Position numbers and translations under genes: made by a program | Assembly: GCF_003259365.1 (NCBI RefSeq) | Contig: NZ_QLLY01000006.1 | Coordinates: 2,851-66,850 of the forward strand | DNA: 64,000 bases | Source of the DNA: Streptomyces sp. PsTaAH-137 | GTDB lineage: Bacteria > Actinomycetota > Actinomycetes > Streptomycetales > Streptomycetaceae | Direction: 5' to 3' | The notes under the pieces: generated by a model | The model's input: the letters and a program-made list of their open reading frames with translations, nothing else | Databases searched by the model: none | What the model was told of the DNA's origin: nothing | Part shown: positions 8,537-16,928 of the stretch, one piece after another | Layout of the letters: each line of letters opens with the position of its first letter | Position numbering within the stretch: the stretch's first letter is position 1

Positions 8537-10870
8537 ATGACGTCGTTCTGCCCGCATTGTGGAGCCGAGGCTCCGACTGAGGGCCGCTTCTGCATGAGAT
8601 GCGGGAAGGAGCGCTCACCGCAGTTCCCGCCCCCGGCGACCCCGACGGCCCTGGACCAGCCCCTGCCCCCGGTCCCGGCCACCCCGCCGCCCTCGGCCCC
8701 GCCCCCGTCGGCCCCGCCACCCCCGCCCGGCCCTCCGGCGCCCGCCGGCCCGTCGCCGGTCGGTGCCTTCTTCGGGCGGGCCTTCCGCGGTGACTGGGCC
8801 GGTGCGGCGCAGGCCGCGCTGTGGCCCGTGGGGCTGCTGCTCGTCGGAGCCGTGGCGCTCGCCGTCCCCGGCTACGGCCAGAACGCGGACGCCGATGACT
8901 TCGTCGGCTTCGGCGACCGGCTGCGGCTCGCGCTGACCGTCCTGATGCACGGCCTCGGCGGCACCTTCCGGGCGACCGCGTCCGGCGGCGACAGCGGCTC
9001 TTCGCTGTTCGACAGCTCCACCGGCACATCGGCGGGCGCGATCGACCTCTTCATGCCGCCGCTGCTCGTCCCCGTGCTGTGGTGCACGGCCCTGCTGATC
9101 GGCGTACGGATGCTGCGGACGCGCCTGCTCCTTGCGCCGCCGTCGCCCGAGCGCACCCTGGGCCTGGAGACCGCCGTCCGGGTCGGGCTGCTCGCGATGG
9201 GCGGCACGGTCGTGCTCGCGCTGTTCGGGCAGCCGACGATCCAGCAGGTGGAGTTCCACAGCGCCCCGTTCCTGGTGGCGCTCTGCACGCTGGCGCTCGG
9301 CGCCGTCGTCACCGTCGCCGTGTTCCAGCGGGCCGACATCGCGCAGTGGCTCGCCGTGCGCCCCGGTGTCGCCGCCGCGGGCCGCGCCTTCGGGTCCGCG
9401 GTGCGGGCCATGGCCTGGGTGCTGCCGCTGGTGCTCATCGCGGGCTTCGTCGTCGGCATCGTCGCCGACGACGGCCGGGACGGCGGCGACGTCGACAGCG
9501 CCACCGGCGGCAGCGTCGCCGCGGGCATCGTGCTGCTCGCGCTGTATCTGCCGAACCTCGCGGTGACCGGCCTCGGCTTCGTGTGGGGCGCGCCCGTCGA
9601 GGCCGATCTGCGCGGCTCGGGCTTCGGCGGGAGCCAGTACGAGCACGACAGTTACGGACTCGGGCGGCTCGGCGACGACGTCAACAGCGGTGCGGTCGTC
9701 GGAGTACTGGCGTTCGGGCTTGTGCTCGCGCTGCTGGTCGGCGTGCTCATCGCCCGGCGCGCGCGGGACCGGCGCGAGCTGTATCTCGGCGGCGGCTTCT
9801 TCTACGCGCTGCTGCTCGTCCTGGGAGCGGTCAGCGGGTTCTCGATGGAGACCTCGGGCGGCCTCACCGGCGAACTCTCCTTCGGGGGCACCGGCGAGGG
9901 CGGCCTGGACCTGCCGCAACTGCTGCTGTTCGGGCTGCTGTGGGTCGGCGGCGGGGTCGTCGTCGCGCCGTACCTGCTGCGGCTCGGCGCGGCACAGGCC
10001 CCCGCCGCCTCGCACCAACCGCCGCCCCCGGCCGAGGACTTCGCCGACGCGCCCACCCGGACCGGCTCCGTGCTGCCCCCGCCGCCGCAGGGCCCGCCGA
10101 CCCCGCCGCCCGGCGTGTACGGCGTCCTCTTCGCCGCTCCTCCGCCCCACCCGCAGGAACCCGACCGGCGCCTCGGCGTCTGGATCGGCACCCTCCTCGG
10201 CGCCCTCGTCATCGGCGGCGGCGCCGCGGCCGGCGTCCTGCTGCTCCGGGACGACGGCAACGGCGCCGCGGACGACGCCAGGGACAACGCACCCGTCGCC
10301 GTGGAGACCGCACAGACCGACGGCACCGGGGCCGCGACCCAGCAGCCGACCCCCTCGCCCCCGCCCACCACGAACCAGGACACCGCCGTCCCCTCGGCGA
10401 CCCCCGGGATCCCCGCGGGCTACCGCCGGGTCGTCGACCCGAAGGGCTTCGCCTTCGCCGTGCCCGAGTCCTGGAGCCGGACCGGCGTCAAGAACAACAG
10501 CCAGATCACCTACGCGGGCGGCGGCACCGGCCCGGAGAAGTACCTCGTCGGAGTGATCCCGATGGCGCCCTACACCTCGTACGAGAACCTCCAGAACCTG
10601 GAGAAGCACGCCGTGGACGACCCGAAGAAGTCGGGCTACCGGCGGATCAGGCTGGAGCCGAACACCTTCCAGGGGCGGCCGGGCGCCCTGTGGGAGTACA
10701 CGTACGAGGACGAGAGCGGGCGGACCGTCCACGGCATCGACCAGTCGTACATCGCCGCCGACGGCACCGAGTACGCCATCTTCCTCACCGGCTCGGACGC
10801 CGGCTGGGCCGCGCTCCAGGAGACGTACCGGATCGGGCTCGACTCCTGGGGGCTCACCGACACGAAGTGA
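8537..10870 (+). CDS. Zinc-ribbon multi-pass membrane protein with extracytoplasmic tail
   Basis: This 777-aa protein of unknown function starts with a zinc ribbon (CPHCG and CMRCG). A Pro-rich linker follows, then about eight to nine hydrophobic segments between residues 90 and 490, a second Pro-rich linker, another membrane helix (GTLLGALVIGGGAAAGVLLL), a Thr/Pro-rich stretch and a C-terminal folded domain of about 150 residues (GYRRVVDPKGFAFAVPESWS onward). The last resembles small exported domains found after kinase or zinc-ribbon anchors in actinomycetes. The ATG at 8537 is chosen for its position before CPHCG and the upstream GGAG. Its 3' end overlaps the convergent PASTA gene by 17 bp. 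Confidence 0.82.
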   Translation: MTSFCPHCGAEAPTEGRFCMRCGKERSPQFPPPATPTALDQPLPPVPATPPPSAPPPSAPPPPPGPPAPAGPSPVGAFFGRAFRGDWAGAAQAALWPVGLLLVGAVALAVPGYGQNADADDFVGFGDRLRLALTVLMHGLGGTFRATASGGDSGSSLFDSSTGTSAGAIDLFMPPLLVPVLWCTALLIGVRMLRTRLLLAPPSPERTLGLETAVRVGLLAMGGTVVLALFGQPTIQQVEFHSAPFLVALCTLALGAVVTVAVFQRADIAQWLAVRPGVAAAGRAFGSAVRAMAWVLPLVLIAGFVVGIVADDGRDGGDVDSATGGSVAAGIVLLALYLPNLAVTGLGFVWGAPVEADLRGSGFGGSQYEHDSYGLGRLGDDVNSGAVVGVLAFGLVLALLVGVLIARRARDRRELYLGGGFFYALLLVLGAVSGFSMETSGGLTGELSFGGTGEGGLDLPQLLLFGLLWVGGGVVVAPYLLRLGAAQAPAASHQPPPPAEDFADAPTRTGSVLPPPPQGPPTPPPGVYGVLFAAPPPHPQEPDRRLGVWIGTLLGALVIGGGAAAGVLLLRDDGNGAADDARDNAPVAVETAQTDGTGAATQQPTPSPPPTTNQDTAVPSATPGIPAGYRRVVDPKGFAFAVPESWSRTGVKNNSQITYAGGGTGPEKYLVGVIPMAPYTSYENLQNLEKHAVDDPKKSGYRRIRLEPNTFQGRPGALWEYTYEDESGRTVHGIDQSYIAADGTEYAIFLTGSDAGWAALQETYRIGLDSWGLTDTK

Positions 10871-11234
10871 ACGGCAACGGCGCGGCGGGCTCGCCCAGTT
10901 CGCGGCGCATGCCACCGCCCCGCGGACCGGGACCGCGGGGCTCGCGCACCCCGGCGCCCCCGCCGCCCTCGCCCTCCCCGAAGTCGAACCAGACCGTGAC
11001 GGCGGCGTCCCGGGGGATCTCCACGCCGGGCGGCGGGTACTGGCGCACCACATGGTCCACGGCGGCCTCGGCGAGCGCGGGACGGTCCGCGGGCACCAGC
11101 CGCAGACCGTACGCGAGCGCCGTGGCCTGCGCGTCGACCGCCATCAGGCCGACGAGCGTGGGCACATGCACGTCCGGCGGGTCGGGTGTGCTGGGCGTTT
11201 CGGGCGTCTCGGGCGTCTTCGGCACAGATGTCAC
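10854..11234 (-). CDS. Stand-alone PASTA domain protein
   Basis: This 126-aa protein has a short Thr/Pro-rich N-terminus, one PASTA-like domain at about residues 22-90 (VHVPTLVGLMAVDAQATALA through VVRQYPPPGVEIPRDAAVTV), and a Gly/Glu-rich then Pro/Arg-rich tail. PASTA domains usually form the outer part of kinases or PBPs and bind muropeptides, but here no kinase, membrane helix or signal peptide is attached. The start is a GTG. It ends inside the convergent membrane-protein gene. It may bind a partner protein inside the cell; this is uncertain. Confidence 0.72.
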   Translation of the reverse strand: MTSVPKTPETPETPSTPDPPDVHVPTLVGLMAVDAQATALAYGLRLVPADRPALAEAAVDHVVRQYPPPGVEIPRDAAVTVWFDFGEGEGGGGAGVREPRGPGPRGGGMRRELGEPAAPLPFTSCR

Positions 11235-11297
11235 CCCCAGGCGGTACCGGAAGGGTAGACCGCGCCACCGACGCCCGGAAGGCCGCGGGCGGACGCC

Positions 11298-11807
11298 CTA
11301 CAGCACCAGCCGGAAGCAGTGCCCCTGACGGCCCGTCGGCGTCACGAACGTCTCGGTCCGCTCCATGCCGAGGCGCCGGGTCACCGCGATCGAGCGCGTG
11401 TTGAGGGCGTCGACCATCGCGACGACGCTCTCGACGCCCGCCGCGCGCAGCCGGTCGACCGTGGTGAGCGCCGCCGCGGTCGCGTAGCCCTTGCCCCAGT
11501 ACGCGCGCCCGAGCCGCCAGCCGATCTCGATCTCGCCGACCGGGCCCCAGGCGTGCCGCCACGGCTGGGCCCCGGCGAAGCCCATCACCTCGCCCTCCCC
11601 GTTCACCAGGGACCACAGGCAGTAGCCCAGTTCGGCGTCGTGCATGCGCTGGCGGGCCGTCGCCTCGTGGTGCACCGACAGCTCGGCGGCGGCGGCCCGG
11701 CCGCCGAGGAACTCCATGACGTCCGGGTCGTCGAACACCCGGTGCCAGGCGAAGGCGTCCTCATGGGTGGGGACGCGCAGATCCACGGCGGGAAGAGTTC
11801 GGGTCAT
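11298..11807 (-). CDS. GNAT family N-acetyltransferase
   Basis: This 169-aa acetyl-CoA-dependent transferase is of the RimJ/RimL type. It shows the FLGG region, GFAGAQPWRHAWGPVGEIEI, and the acetyl-CoA pyrophosphate loop as YWGKGYAT (about 103-110), then ALNTRSIAVTRRLGMERTET near the C-terminus. The ATG at 11807 fits the family start (MTRTLPAVDLRVPTHEDAFA). It lies 63 nt downstream of the PASTA gene start in the chromosome, on the same strand, and diverges from the reductase at 11904. The acceptor substrate cannot be told from sequence. Confidence 0.9.
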   Translation of the reverse strand: MTRTLPAVDLRVPTHEDAFAWHRVFDDPDVMEFLGGRAAAAELSVHHEATARQRMHDAELGYCLWSLVNGEGEVMGFAGAQPWRHAWGPVGEIEIGWRLGRAYWGKGYATAAALTTVDRLRAAGVESVVAMVDALNTRSIAVTRRLGMERTETFVTPTGRQGHCFRLVL

Positions 11808-11903
11808 GGGCTGGCCCTTCGGGTGAGTGATCGATACCGCTGAATAGACTGCCCATGTCCGTGCCCCGCGGCACACCGTTTTCGAACCTGGGGAGAACCC
11901 GCC

Positions 11904-13199
11904 GTGACCGAACAGTCCAAGCCCCTCACCGAGAACACCGCGGACGTCATCGTGGTCGGCGCGGGACCCGCCGGTTCGACGACCGCCTACTACCTCGCCA
12001 AGGCGGGCCTGGACGTCCTGCTCCTGGAGAAGACGGAGTTCCCGCGCGAGAAGGTGTGCGGCGACGGCCTGACCCCGCGCGCCACCAAGCAGCTCGTCTC
12101 CATGGGCATCGACATCTCCGAGGAAGCGGGCTGGCTGCGCAACAAGGGGCTGCGCATCATCGGCGGCGGCGTCCGCCTCCAGCTGGACTGGCCGGACCTC
12201 GCCTCGTACCCGGACTACGGACTCGTCCGCAAGCGTGACGACTTCGACGAGCAGCTCGCGCGACAGGCGCAGAAGGCGGGCGCACGCCTGTACGAGCAGT
12301 GCAACGTCGGCGCCCCGATCATCGACGACCGCACCGGCCGCATCACGGGCGTGCACGCCAAGCTCGGCGACGAGAAGCGCGAGGTCACCTTCCACGCCCC
12401 GCTGGTCGTGGCGGCCGACGGCAACTCGACCCGGCTGTCCCTGGCGATGGGCCTGCACCGCCGCGAGGACCGCCCGATGGGCGTCGCCGTCCGTACGTAC
12501 TTCACGTCGCCGCGCCACGACGACGACTACCTGGAGTCCTGGCTGGAGCTGTGGGACAAGCGCGGGCCCGGCGAGGACCGGCTGCTGCCCGGCTACGGCT
12601 GGATCTTCGGCATGGGCGACGGCACGTCCAACGTCGGCCTGGGCATCCTCAACTCCTCCAAGGCGTTCCGCGAGCTGGACTGGCGCGAGGTGCTGAAGGC
12701 CTGGTGCGCGTCGATGCCGGAGGACTGGGGCTACACGCCGGAGAACATGACGATGCCGATCCGCGGCGCCGCCCTCCCGATGGCCTTCAACCGCCAGCCG
12801 CACTACACCAAGGGCCTGCTCCTGGTCGGCGACGCGGGCGGCCTGGTCAACCCGTTCAACGGCGAGGGCATCGCGTACGCCATGGAATCGGGGCAGATCG
12901 CCGCGGACGTCATCGTGCAGGCCCACGCCCGCCCGACCGACACCAGCCGCGAACTCGCCCTCCAGCGCTACCCGCAGATCCTCAAGGACACCTACGGCGG
13001 CTACTACACGCTGGGCCGCGCCTTCGTGAAGATGATCGGCAACCCGAAGGTCATGAAGATCGCGACGCAGCGCGGCCTGACCCACCCGGTCCTGATGAAG
13101 TTCACCCTGAAGATGCTGGCCAACCTCACCGACCCGACGGGCGGCGACGCGATGGACCGGATCATCAACGGGCTGAGCAAGGTCGCGCCGAAGGCCTGA
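11904..13199 (+). CDS. Geranylgeranyl reductase family flavoprotein (MenJ-like)
   Basis: This 431-aa FAD-dependent enzyme has the Rossmann dinucleotide motif VVGAGPAGST at about residues 17-26, the CGDGLTPRA segment, and the second FAD motif LLVGDAGGLVNPFNGEGIAY near 307-325, all typical of geranylgeranyl reductases. In mycobacteria the related MenJ saturates one isoprene unit of menaquinone, and Streptomyces make partly hydrogenated menaquinones. With mqnA, mqnC, menG and nuo nearby, I infer it reduces the menaquinone side chain. GGGGAGAA precedes the GTG. A role in other isoprenoids is not excluded. Confidence 0.9.
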   Translation: MTEQSKPLTENTADVIVVGAGPAGSTTAYYLAKAGLDVLLLEKTEFPREKVCGDGLTPRATKQLVSMGIDISEEAGWLRNKGLRIIGGGVRLQLDWPDLASYPDYGLVRKRDDFDEQLARQAQKAGARLYEQCNVGAPIIDDRTGRITGVHAKLGDEKREVTFHAPLVVAADGNSTRLSLAMGLHRREDRPMGVAVRTYFTSPRHDDDYLESWLELWDKRGPGEDRLLPGYGWIFGMGDGTSNVGLGILNSSKAFRELDWREVLKAWCASMPEDWGYTPENMTMPIRGAALPMAFNRQPHYTKGLLLVGDAGGLVNPFNGEGIAYAMESGQIAADVIVQAHARPTDTSRELALQRYPQILKDTYGGYYTLGRAFVKMIGNPKVMKIATQRGLTHPVLMKFTLKMLANLTDPTGGDAMDRIINGLSKVAPKA

Positions 13200-13203
13200 C
13201 CCG

Positions 13204-13245
13204 GCCCGATTCCGGACCGCCTGATTCCGGGCCGCCCGATTCCGG
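13204..13245. repeat. Three 12-bp repeats at 15-bp spacing
   Basis: GCCCGATTCCGG at 13204, GCCTGATTCCGG at 13219 and GCCCGATTCCGG at 13234 are three near-identical units, 15 bp apart, in the gap between the reductase stop and the monooxygenase start. The meaning is unknown; it could be replication slippage. Confidence 0.8.
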
Positions 13246-13291
13246 CCGGCCCGGTTTTGCCCGGTCAGGAGGCTCGGGGCACGCTGGACGC

Positions 13292-13618
13292 ATGATTTTC
13301 ATCGCTGTGAAGTTCACCGTCCGCCCCGAGCACACCGACTCCTGGCTGGAGAAGACCGCCGCGTTCACCGCCGCGACCCGCGCCGAGGAGGGCAACCTCT
13401 TCTTCGACTGGTCGCGCAGTGTCGAGGACCCGAACCAGTTCGTCCTGGTCGAGGGCTTCCGGGACGGCGACGCGGGCGCCGCCCACGTCGGCTCCGACCA
13501 CTTCAAGGCCGGCCTCGACGCCATGGCCCCGCTGATCGCGAGCACCCCCGAGATCATCAACGCCGAGATCCCGAACGAGGGTTGGGGCCCGATGGGGGAG
13601 CTGACGCCGCAGGCGTGA
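13292..13618 (+). CDS. Antibiotic biosynthesis monooxygenase (ABM)-fold protein
   Basis: This 108-aa protein is a single ferredoxin-like ABM domain, the fold of small cofactor-free quinol monooxygenases such as YgiN. Family features are IAVKFTVRPEHTDSWLE at the start, ATRAEEGNLFFDWSRS, and FVLVEGFRDGDAGAAHVGS with the conserved His. The ATG at 13292 gives the full domain; AGGAGG lies rather far (about 20 nt) upstream. A role on menaquinol is tempting given the neighbours, but nothing in the sequence proves it. Confidence 0.85.
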   Translation: MIFIAVKFTVRPEHTDSWLEKTAAFTAATRAEEGNLFFDWSRSVEDPNQFVLVEGFRDGDAGAAHVGSDHFKAGLDAMAPLIASTPEIINAEIPNEGWGPMGELTPQA

Positions 13619-13748
13619 CGCCTCGCGCGCGGAGTTGTTCGTGATGCTCCTGTGACGCTCCTGTGGGCAACGATCGCCCCGGGTGAGTGGTCGGAGGGGG
13701 TGAGCCGGTGTGCGGCTCACCCCCTGCGACCTTCACGAGAGAGCGTTG

Positions 13749-15425
13749 ATGAGACGTCACATCCGCCGGGCCGGCTCCCGCGCCGCCCTCGGCCTCGCCG
13801 CCGCCGCGGCGCTCACCTGCGGCTTCGGTGCCGCCGCACCCGCCGTCGCCGCCGATGACGCCCCGCTCGCGGTCGCCATCACCGGCGAGAACCACGTCGA
13901 CCTCTCCCTCACCGGGGACAACGGCGAACCGTCCGAGCCCCAGGTCACCCTGCGCCTGGCCGCCCCGGGCAGCGACGAGCCGGGCGACGACGGAGTCATC
14001 CCCGTCGTCCACCACGGCGAGTACAAGATCAAGATCGATGCGTCCGGGCTCAAGGGCGTTGCCGCGGTGAAGCTGCCCTGCGCGGCCGACGGCCTGACCG
14101 CCGAGTGCTCGGGCTCCGAGATCAACGCCGGTTCGGACTACAACCGGCTCGGCGGCATCCGGCTCGACGTCAACAGCGAGAGCGCGGCGGGGGACTTCGG
14201 CTCCATCAGGATCACCGGCGAGGGCGCGGGCGTCACCTTCGCCCCGCTGACCATCGACGTGCTGGTGGGCGGCCCCGAGTTCAAGAACCGCAAGCTGAGC
14301 GAGCCCCGGGGCTTCGAGGCGGGCGACGTGTACGACGCCCCGGTCGGCTTCCGCAACGAGGGCGGCATGGCGGGCGACGGCGCGGTCCTGCGCTTCCACG
14401 GCTCGCGCGGCCTGAGCTTCCTCGACAGCTACGGCAACTGCGCGTACAAGAAGACCACCGACGGCCCCCTGCTGCACCAGGGCGTGGACGCGATCTGCAC
14501 CGTCCCGGGCACCTTCGAGGCGGGCACCGCCTACACCGTCGCCGAACCGCTGAAGGTCCGTACGGCCGATTTCGCCCTCGCCGACATCTTCAGCTACGGC
14601 TTCTCCGCGGTCTCCCCGGCCAAGGCGAAGGCGCTGCTCACCGAGGACGGCTACACGCCGGGCACCGGCGGCTCGCTCACCCTGAAGGAGCTCCCGGGCG
14701 CCTCGGCCGCCGACTACACGCGCTACGCCGAGCTGGACCTGCCCACCTCCAACACCTACGACCTGGTGCTGACCGGCGCCTCGGCGAAGGGCAAGGCGGG
14801 CGACACGGTCAAGGCGGACATCGGCTTCCGCAACGACGGCCCCGGCTGGATCAGCGCGCTGCGCTCCGGCGGCGAGTCCATCGGCTTCACGGTGGCGGTG
14901 CCCAAGGGCGCCACGGTCACCAAGGCCCCGGACCGCTGCAACTTCACCACGATCGACGAGGGGGTGAAGGGCTATCTGTGCTGGGTCTCCACGCCCCTGC
15001 TGGAGGACGCGAAGCTGACCTTCCCCTTCGAGCTGCGGATCGACAAGGTCGTGAAGAACGCCAAGGGCAAGGTGGCGCTCCCGTCCTGGGACAACCCGAG
15101 CGAGCCCGAGCAGTCCAACAACACCGCCTGGATCGTGCTCAACGGCACCGGCGACGGGCAGGGCGCCGGCGGCGCCACGGACGGCGGCTCCTCCGCGAGC
15201 CCGTCGCCGAGCGCGAGTGACGGAAGTTCGTCCGGTTCGTCTGGTTCATCCGGTACGTCGGGTGATTCCGGCTCGTCCGCCGGGAGTTCGGGGGAGCAGG
15301 GCTCGGGCGGCGGGCTCGCGCTGACCGGTTCGGGCGGCGTGCTGCTCATCGGCGGCATCGCCGTCGTCGTCCTGGGCGCGGGCGCCGCGGCCGTCATCGC
15401 CGCGCGCCGCCGCAGGACCGTCTGA
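13749..15425 (+). CDS. Secreted surface protein with LAxTG sortase signal
   Basis: This 558-aa protein has a Sec signal peptide (arginine-rich start, hydrophobic core ALGLAAAAALTCGF, AxA cleavage near 35), then a long beta-rich exterior with repeated segments of the type DVYDAPVGFRNEGGMAGDGA and DTVKADIGFRNDGPGWISAL. A Ser/Gly-rich spacer leads to LALTGSGG, a hydrophobic helix and a RRRRTV tail. LAxTG is the signal recognised by class E sortases, which attach chaplins and other proteins to the Streptomyces wall. The ATG at 13749 follows GAGAGAG. Ligand and function are unknown. Confidence 0.87.
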   Translation: MRRHIRRAGSRAALGLAAAAALTCGFGAAAPAVAADDAPLAVAITGENHVDLSLTGDNGEPSEPQVTLRLAAPGSDEPGDDGVIPVVHHGEYKIKIDASGLKGVAAVKLPCAADGLTAECSGSEINAGSDYNRLGGIRLDVNSESAAGDFGSIRITGEGAGVTFAPLTIDVLVGGPEFKNRKLSEPRGFEAGDVYDAPVGFRNEGGMAGDGAVLRFHGSRGLSFLDSYGNCAYKKTTDGPLLHQGVDAICTVPGTFEAGTAYTVAEPLKVRTADFALADIFSYGFSAVSPAKAKALLTEDGYTPGTGGSLTLKELPGASAADYTRYAELDLPTSNTYDLVLTGASAKGKAGDTVKADIGFRNDGPGWISALRSGGESIGFTVAVPKGATVTKAPDRCNFTTIDEGVKGYLCWVSTPLLEDAKLTFPFELRIDKVVKNAKGKVALPSWDNPSEPEQSNNTAWIVLNGTGDGQGAGGATDGGSSASPSPSASDGSSSGSSGSSGTSGDSGSSAGSSGEQGSGGGLALTGSGGVLLIGGIAVVVLGAGAAAVIAARRRRTV

Positions 15426-15459
15426 CAGCGGGCGTTCAGGCGCTCGTGAGAGCGCGCAC

Positions 15460-15498
15460 AAAGGCCGCCGCACCCCGGGGAGGGGAGCGGCGGCCTTT
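15460..15498. terminator. Bidirectional terminator between surface protein and NlpC genes
   Basis: AAAGGCCGCCGC (15460-15471) and GCGGCGGCCTTT (15487-15498) form a perfect 12-bp stem with a 15-nt loop. A at one end and T at the other suit termination in both directions between convergent genes. Confidence 0.85.
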
Positions 15499-15515
15499 GC
15501 CGTGTACGGGGTTCC

Positions 15516-16325
15516 TCAGAGGACGCGGACCGCGCCGCTGGCCGGGTAGCCGGACAGGTCCTGGATGACAACGCCCTTCGAGGGGTTGGCGGCGTCGAGG
15601 TACTGGCCGTTGCCGATGTAGACACCGACGTGGTACGCGGAGCCCGCGCCACCCCAGTAGAGGATGTCGCCGACCTGGACGCTGGAGAGCGAGACCGAGG
15701 TGCCGGCCGTCGACTGCTCCTGCGAGGTGCGCGGCAGGTCGACACCGGCCTGCTTGAACGCGGCCTGGACGAGGCCCGAGCAGTCCCACGAGCTGGGGCC
15801 CGTACCGCCCATGACGTACGCGTCGCCGACCTGGGCCTTCAGGAAGCTGATGACCGAGGCCACGGAGCCGCTGGCGGGCGCGCTGACGGTCTCGGTGGAG
15901 GCGGAGAGGGTCGTGCGCTCGCTGGAGCGCGAGGCGGCCTTCTCGGCGGCCTCCCGCTCGGCCTTGGCCTTGGCGGCGGCCTCGGCCTTCTTCTTGGCCT
16001 CAGCCTTCTTCTCCGCCTCGGCCTGGTCCTTCTTGGCCTGGTCCGCGGCCTTGGCGAAGGCCTCGTCACGCTCCGCCTGGAGCTGGTAGTTGGCCGCGGC
16101 CTGCTGGGTGGCGTCCGCGGACTGGGCGACCTGCGAGGAGAGGTCGGCGGTGAGCGTGGGCAGTTCGATGGTCTGCGTCACGGGCTCGGCAGCGCTGGCC
16201 GCACCCGACGCACCGGCCACTGCCAGGGTGCTGAGGACGCCACCAGTAACTCCGGCGCGCAGGGCCATCTTCGAGGCGCTGCGACGGGGCTTCCGGTGGC
16301 TGGGTATGTGAGCGGTGTGGGACAT
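15516..16325 (-). CDS. Secreted NlpC/P60 peptidoglycan hydrolase
   Basis: This 269-aa protein has a signal peptide to about residue 46 (ending SGAASAAEP), an Ala/Lys/Glu-rich coiled coil at about 80-132, and a C-terminal NlpC/P60 endopeptidase domain (about 155-269). The catalytic cysteine is Cys182 (SSWDCSGLV), the histidine is His232 (AYHVGVYIG), and Asn247 may be the third residue. Such enzymes cut stem-peptide bonds in peptidoglycan. The start at 16325 (MSHTAHI) gives a normal signal peptide, although no strong ribosome site is seen. The 695-bp upstream region shared with nuoA holds several dyads, including a CRP-like site. Confidence 0.93.
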   Translation of the reverse strand: MSHTAHIPSHRKPRRSASKMALRAGVTGGVLSTLAVAGASGAASAAEPVTQTIELPTLTADLSSQVAQSADATQQAAANYQLQAERDEAFAKAADQAKKDQAEAEKKAEAKKKAEAAAKAKAEREAAEKAASRSSERTTLSASTETVSAPASGSVASVISFLKAQVGDAYVMGGTGPSSWDCSGLVQAAFKQAGVDLPRTSQEQSTAGTSVSLSSVQVGDILYWGGAGSAYHVGVYIGNGQYLDAANPSKGVVIQDLSGYPASGAVRVL

Positions 16326-16438
16326 GAGTACAACCGCTATCAGGGCTTCACGGTTCTCATCAAGAAACGTGTGGTGCGCCACAGTTGTGAAGAGCGGGCA
16401 CGAATTCCACACCCCACAGCTCTCATTGACGCCGTAAC

Positions 16439-16514
16439 GGGCAATTCGGGCAGGATCTGATGCGGTCGATCAAGGCTGTGATCATGCGGTTTCTGTGAAA
16501 CGCCCGAATTGCCC
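16439..16514. repeat. Perfect 13-bp inverted repeat, 50-nt loop
   Basis: GGGCAATTCGGGC (16439-16451) and GCCCGAATTGCCC (16502-16514) are exact reverse complements. The two copies point outward toward nlpC and nuoA. It may be a pair of protein-binding sites or the foot of a structured transcript. It lies 114 nt before the nlpC start. Confidence 0.7.
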
Positions 16515-16574
16515 TGGGCCTACCACCGGTTGAGGCCGTTGGCCAAGCCCGGTTTCCGGGACGTTACGTGGCGC

Positions 16575-16588
16575 GTGACGCAGGTCAC
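16575..16588. promoter_or_regulatory. Putative CRP-binding site
   Basis: GTGACGCAGGTCAC is a perfect palindrome (GTGAC, 4 nt, GTCAC) and fits the Streptomyces CRP consensus as I recall it, GTG(N)6GNCAC. It lies 250 nt from the nlpC start and 433 nt from nuoA. CRP control of wall hydrolase genes during germination would make sense, but binding is inferred only. Confidence 0.5.
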
Positions 16589-16888
16589 AGTCGACCCCTA
16601 GGGGCGGCCCTGATGTCCACTTCCGTCCGCGCCCCTCCCCCTGACGCGTGAACGCCGCGCACTATCAGCCAAAGGTGTCCAACACCAATTTGCCTGTGGC
16701 TGCTTCCTCTTGATAGTGAACGCACCCTCCTGACCAGGGGTAACCGGTCAAGTTGTCACCTCTGGTGATCACTCAGGCGCTTCGAGTGTGAAGATCACCG
16801 CTCATCCGACTTCATGATCCTTCGTCAGGTGGTGGAGATCACAAAGTAGTTGGCGTACCCCGTGTCGCAGATCACAGAGGAGCAGGCA

Positions 16889-16928
16889 TAAGATGCGGGG
16901 CAAGTTGGGCTTGTGACCTGCTTCACAT
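16889..16928 (+). promoter_or_regulatory. nuo promoter candidate with Rex-like operator
   Basis: TAAGAT at 16889-16894 is a reasonable -10 hexamer, though no good -35 is seen. Just downstream, 16911-16928 reads TTGTGACCTGCTTCACAT. This matches the Rex operator TGTGAAnnnnTTCACA with one mismatch, and also the general CRP pattern TGTGA(N)6TCACA exactly. Rex represses respiratory genes when NADH/NAD+ is low, so a site here would tie complex I to redox state. A repressor at this position would block a promoter starting near 16901. Confidence 0.6.
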
